A DNA stretch of 6,046 nt from Planctomycetota bacterium (GTDB lineage Bacteria > Planctomycetota > UBA1135 > UBA2386). The stretch spans positions 1 to 6,046 of the forward strand of contig CANGSN010000215.1 of the NCBI GenBank assembly GCA_947455805.1, given 5' to 3'. The position numbers and the translations under genes are program-made. The first letter of the stretch is position 1; every line of letters begins with the position of its first letter. Below the pieces are notes generated by a model that was not told the origin of the DNA, did not search any database, and saw nothing but the letters and a program-made list of their open reading frames with translations. Below are positions 4,783 to 6,046 of this stretch, one piece after another.

Positions 4783-5985
4783 GTGATCGACGTCGTCCTG
4801 TTCGGCCTGTTCGTCGCGACCCTGCTCGGGCTCGCGGCGTTCCATCGGTTCGCCCTGCACATCGCCGTCACCGGCCTCGTCGCCGTGCTGCTCGTGCGAC
4901 TCGGGTTCACCGAGTTCGACCTGCTGCACCACCTGCACCATGAGTGGCGCATCCTCGCCAATCTGGCCGGGCTGCTGCTCGGCTTCGCGTTGCTTGCGGC
5001 GCACTTCGAACACAGCCACCTGCCGGAGAAGCTGACCGAGGTGCTGCCGCGCGGACGGCTCGGCGCGTTCGTGCTGCTGCTGCTGGTGGCGGGGCTCTCC
5101 GCAGTGCTCGACAACATCGCTGCGGCGCTGATCGGCGGCTCGTCGGCGCTGGCGCTGTTCCGTCGGCGCGTGCACGTCGGCTACCTGGCGGCGATCGTCG
5201 CCGCCAGCAATGCCGGAGGTGCTGGCTCGGTGATCGGCGACACCACGACGACGATGATGTGGATCGAAGGCGCCTCGCCGACCTGGCTGGTCGGCGCGTC
5301 GATCGGCGCGGTCGTGGCGATCGCGTTCTTCGGCTTCTTCGCCAGCGGCCAGCAGCACCGCCTGCAGCCATTGCAGCGCCCGGATGCGCCGCCGCCGCCG
5401 GTCGATGCGGCGCGCCTCGTCATCGTCGGCGCCGTGATCGTCGGCACGGTCTCGACCAACGTGCTGCTCGACTTCCCGGCGGTCGGCGTGTGGGCGGCGC
5501 TGCTGCTCGGTGCACCGCTGCGCCGCCCGGACTGGCACCTGCTGCCGAGTGCCGCGAAGGGCACCGCGTTCCTGCTGTGCCTCGTGTTGACCGCGTCGAT
5601 GATGCCGGTGAAGTCACTGCCGGCGGCGTCGGTGCCGACCACGCTGGCGCTCGGCTTCGTGTCGTCGATCTTCGACAACATCCCGCTGACCAAGCTGGCG
5701 ATCGAACAAGGCGGCTACGACTGGGGCCTGCTGGCGTTCGCGGTCGGCTACGGCGGTTCGATGCTGTGGTTCGGCAGCTCGGCCGGCGTCGCCATCGCCG
5801 GCGTGTTCGACGAGGCGAAGTCGGTGGCGAAGTGGCTGCGCCACGGCTGGCACGTGCCTGTCGGCTACGTGCTCGGCTTCACCGCGCTGTGGCTGGTGCT
5901 CGGCTGGACGCCGCGCGAGCTGGTGCGCCCGGGCCGCCACACAGCGCCGACGCCAGACGCGCCAGCGGTCGTCGAGCCGCGCTGA
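4783..5985 (+). CDS. NhaD-like sodium/proton antiporter, ion transporter (IT) superfamily
   Basis: This is a 400-residue polytopic membrane protein from a GTG start. Hydrophobic segments lie near residues 3-20, 24-40, 57-73, 94-125, 132-150, 166-187, 209-228, 232-244, 260-275, 283-302, 314-342 and 357-374. Two family repeats are visible. In the first half are GLSAVLDNIAAALIGG (104-119) and NAGGAGSVIGDTTTTMMWI (143-161); in the second half are SSIFDNIPLTKLAI (294-307) and GYGGSMLWFGSSAGVAIAG (322-340). The paired S-x-x-x-DN motifs and NAGGA-x-S-x-IGD-TTTM-W are those I know from NhaD antiporters and related SLC13/ArsB-type carriers. Known NhaD proteins expel Na+ or Li+ in exchange for H+ at the inner membrane; the substrate here is inferred. 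An in-frame ATG at 4576 would add 69 residues, but that stretch is the inverted-repeat cluster and reads as Arg/Pro/Ala-rich non-coding sequence; an ATG at 4660 is also possible. There is no clear Shine-Dalgarno site at any of them. The C-terminal tail (382-400) is polar. Confidence 0.85.
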   Translation: MIDVVLFGLFVATLLGLAAFHRFALHIAVTGLVAVLLVRLGFTEFDLLHHLHHEWRILANLAGLLLGFALLAAHFEHSHLPEKLTEVLPRGRLGAFVLLLLVAGLSAVLDNIAAALIGGSSALALFRRRVHVGYLAAIVAASNAGGAGSVIGDTTTTMMWIEGASPTWLVGASIGAVVAIAFFGFFASGQQHRLQPLQRPDAPPPPVDAARLVIVGAVIVGTVSTNVLLDFPAVGVWAALLLGAPLRRPDWHLLPSAAKGTAFLLCLVLTASMMPVKSLPAASVPTTLALGFVSSIFDNIPLTKLAIEQGGYDWGLLAFAVGYGGSMLWFGSSAGVAIAGVFDEAKSVAKWLRHGWHVPVGYVLGFTALWLVLGWTPRELVRPGRHTAPTPDAPAVVEPR

Positions 5986-6001
5986 TCCCGCCGGCGATCA
6001 G
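5982..6001. terminator. Palindrome across two convergent stop codons, possible bidirectional terminator
   Basis: CTGATC (5982-5987) pairs with GATCAG (5996-6001) around an eight-base GC-rich loop. The left arm contains the TGA of the transporter gene (5983-5985) and the right arm contains the stop of the minus-strand gene (5998-6000). The short stem and lack of T-runs make termination uncertain, but the symmetry is exact. Confidence 0.35.
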
Positions 6002-6046
6002 TGGCTGGCCGCTGCCGTGCGGCCGCGACCGCCACCGCGGCGGCCA
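5998..6046 (-). CDS. C-terminal tail of a minus-strand protein with an RGG-like, Arg/Gly-rich end, partial
   Basis: Reading the minus strand from the right edge gives GRRGGGRGRTAAASH and then TGA at 6000-5998. Such Arg-Gly-rich tails are common at the ends of bacterial RNA-binding proteins, for example single-RRM proteins, cold-shock helicases of the DEAD-box type and some translation factors, where the tail binds RNA non-specifically. Only 15 residues are visible, so the family cannot be named, and GC-rich non-coding DNA can mimic this composition. The stop lies 12 bp from the transporter stop in convergent orientation, a plausible gene arrangement. Confidence 0.45.
   Translation of the reverse strand, partial: GRRGGGRGRTAAASH

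Noticed and set aside
4621..5538. A 305-codon open frame on the minus strand opposite the transporter gene
   Set aside because: It is antisense to clear transmembrane coding sequence with family motifs, and its Arg/Gln/Asp-rich translation is typical of the reverse complement of such genes.

Overview
The window suggests a high-GC bacterium. Sampled 60-base lines in the flanking genes are about 67-78% G+C. My best guess is a deep-branching member of Planctomycetota. The hints are a secreted propeller protein with the GLRNPWR motif, exported proteins of unknown function with a G-rich, QYLVLD-like C-terminal module, and an EpsH/exosortase-type glycosyltransferase tail. This assignment is inference, because no rRNA or other marker gene is present.

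Layout from left to right: the 3' end of a family 4 glycosyltransferase (+, ends 283); a compact hairpin between convergent stops (291-337); two exported proteins of unknown function on the minus strand, 30 bp apart (338-1627 and 1658-2317), in a stretch of clearly lower G+C; a secreted glucose/sorbosone dehydrogenase-type six-bladed propeller protein (-, 2424-3683); a 91-bp divergent intergenic region with a palindrome; an ABC-2-type transporter ATPase (+, 3775-4536); a 246-bp non-coding stretch packed with inverted repeats (4537-4782); an NhaD-like ion transporter of the IT superfamily (+, 4783-5985); and, after a palindrome spanning two convergent stops, the last 15 residues of a minus-strand protein with an RGG-like tail (5998-6046).

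Functionally the genes do not form one obvious pathway. The three minus-strand genes (3683 down to 338) all encode proteins with export signals and could be partly co-transcribed. The two downstream ones are the best candidate for a linked pair, because they are close together and share an unusual base composition. The ABC ATPase has no permease beside it and the transporter next to it is a secondary carrier, so the two are probably not one machine. The least explained parts are the inverted-repeat cluster before the transporter gene and the lower-GC pair of exported proteins, one of which looks like a metallopeptidase that has lost a zinc ligand. I see no tRNA, rRNA, CRISPR array, transposase or integrase.
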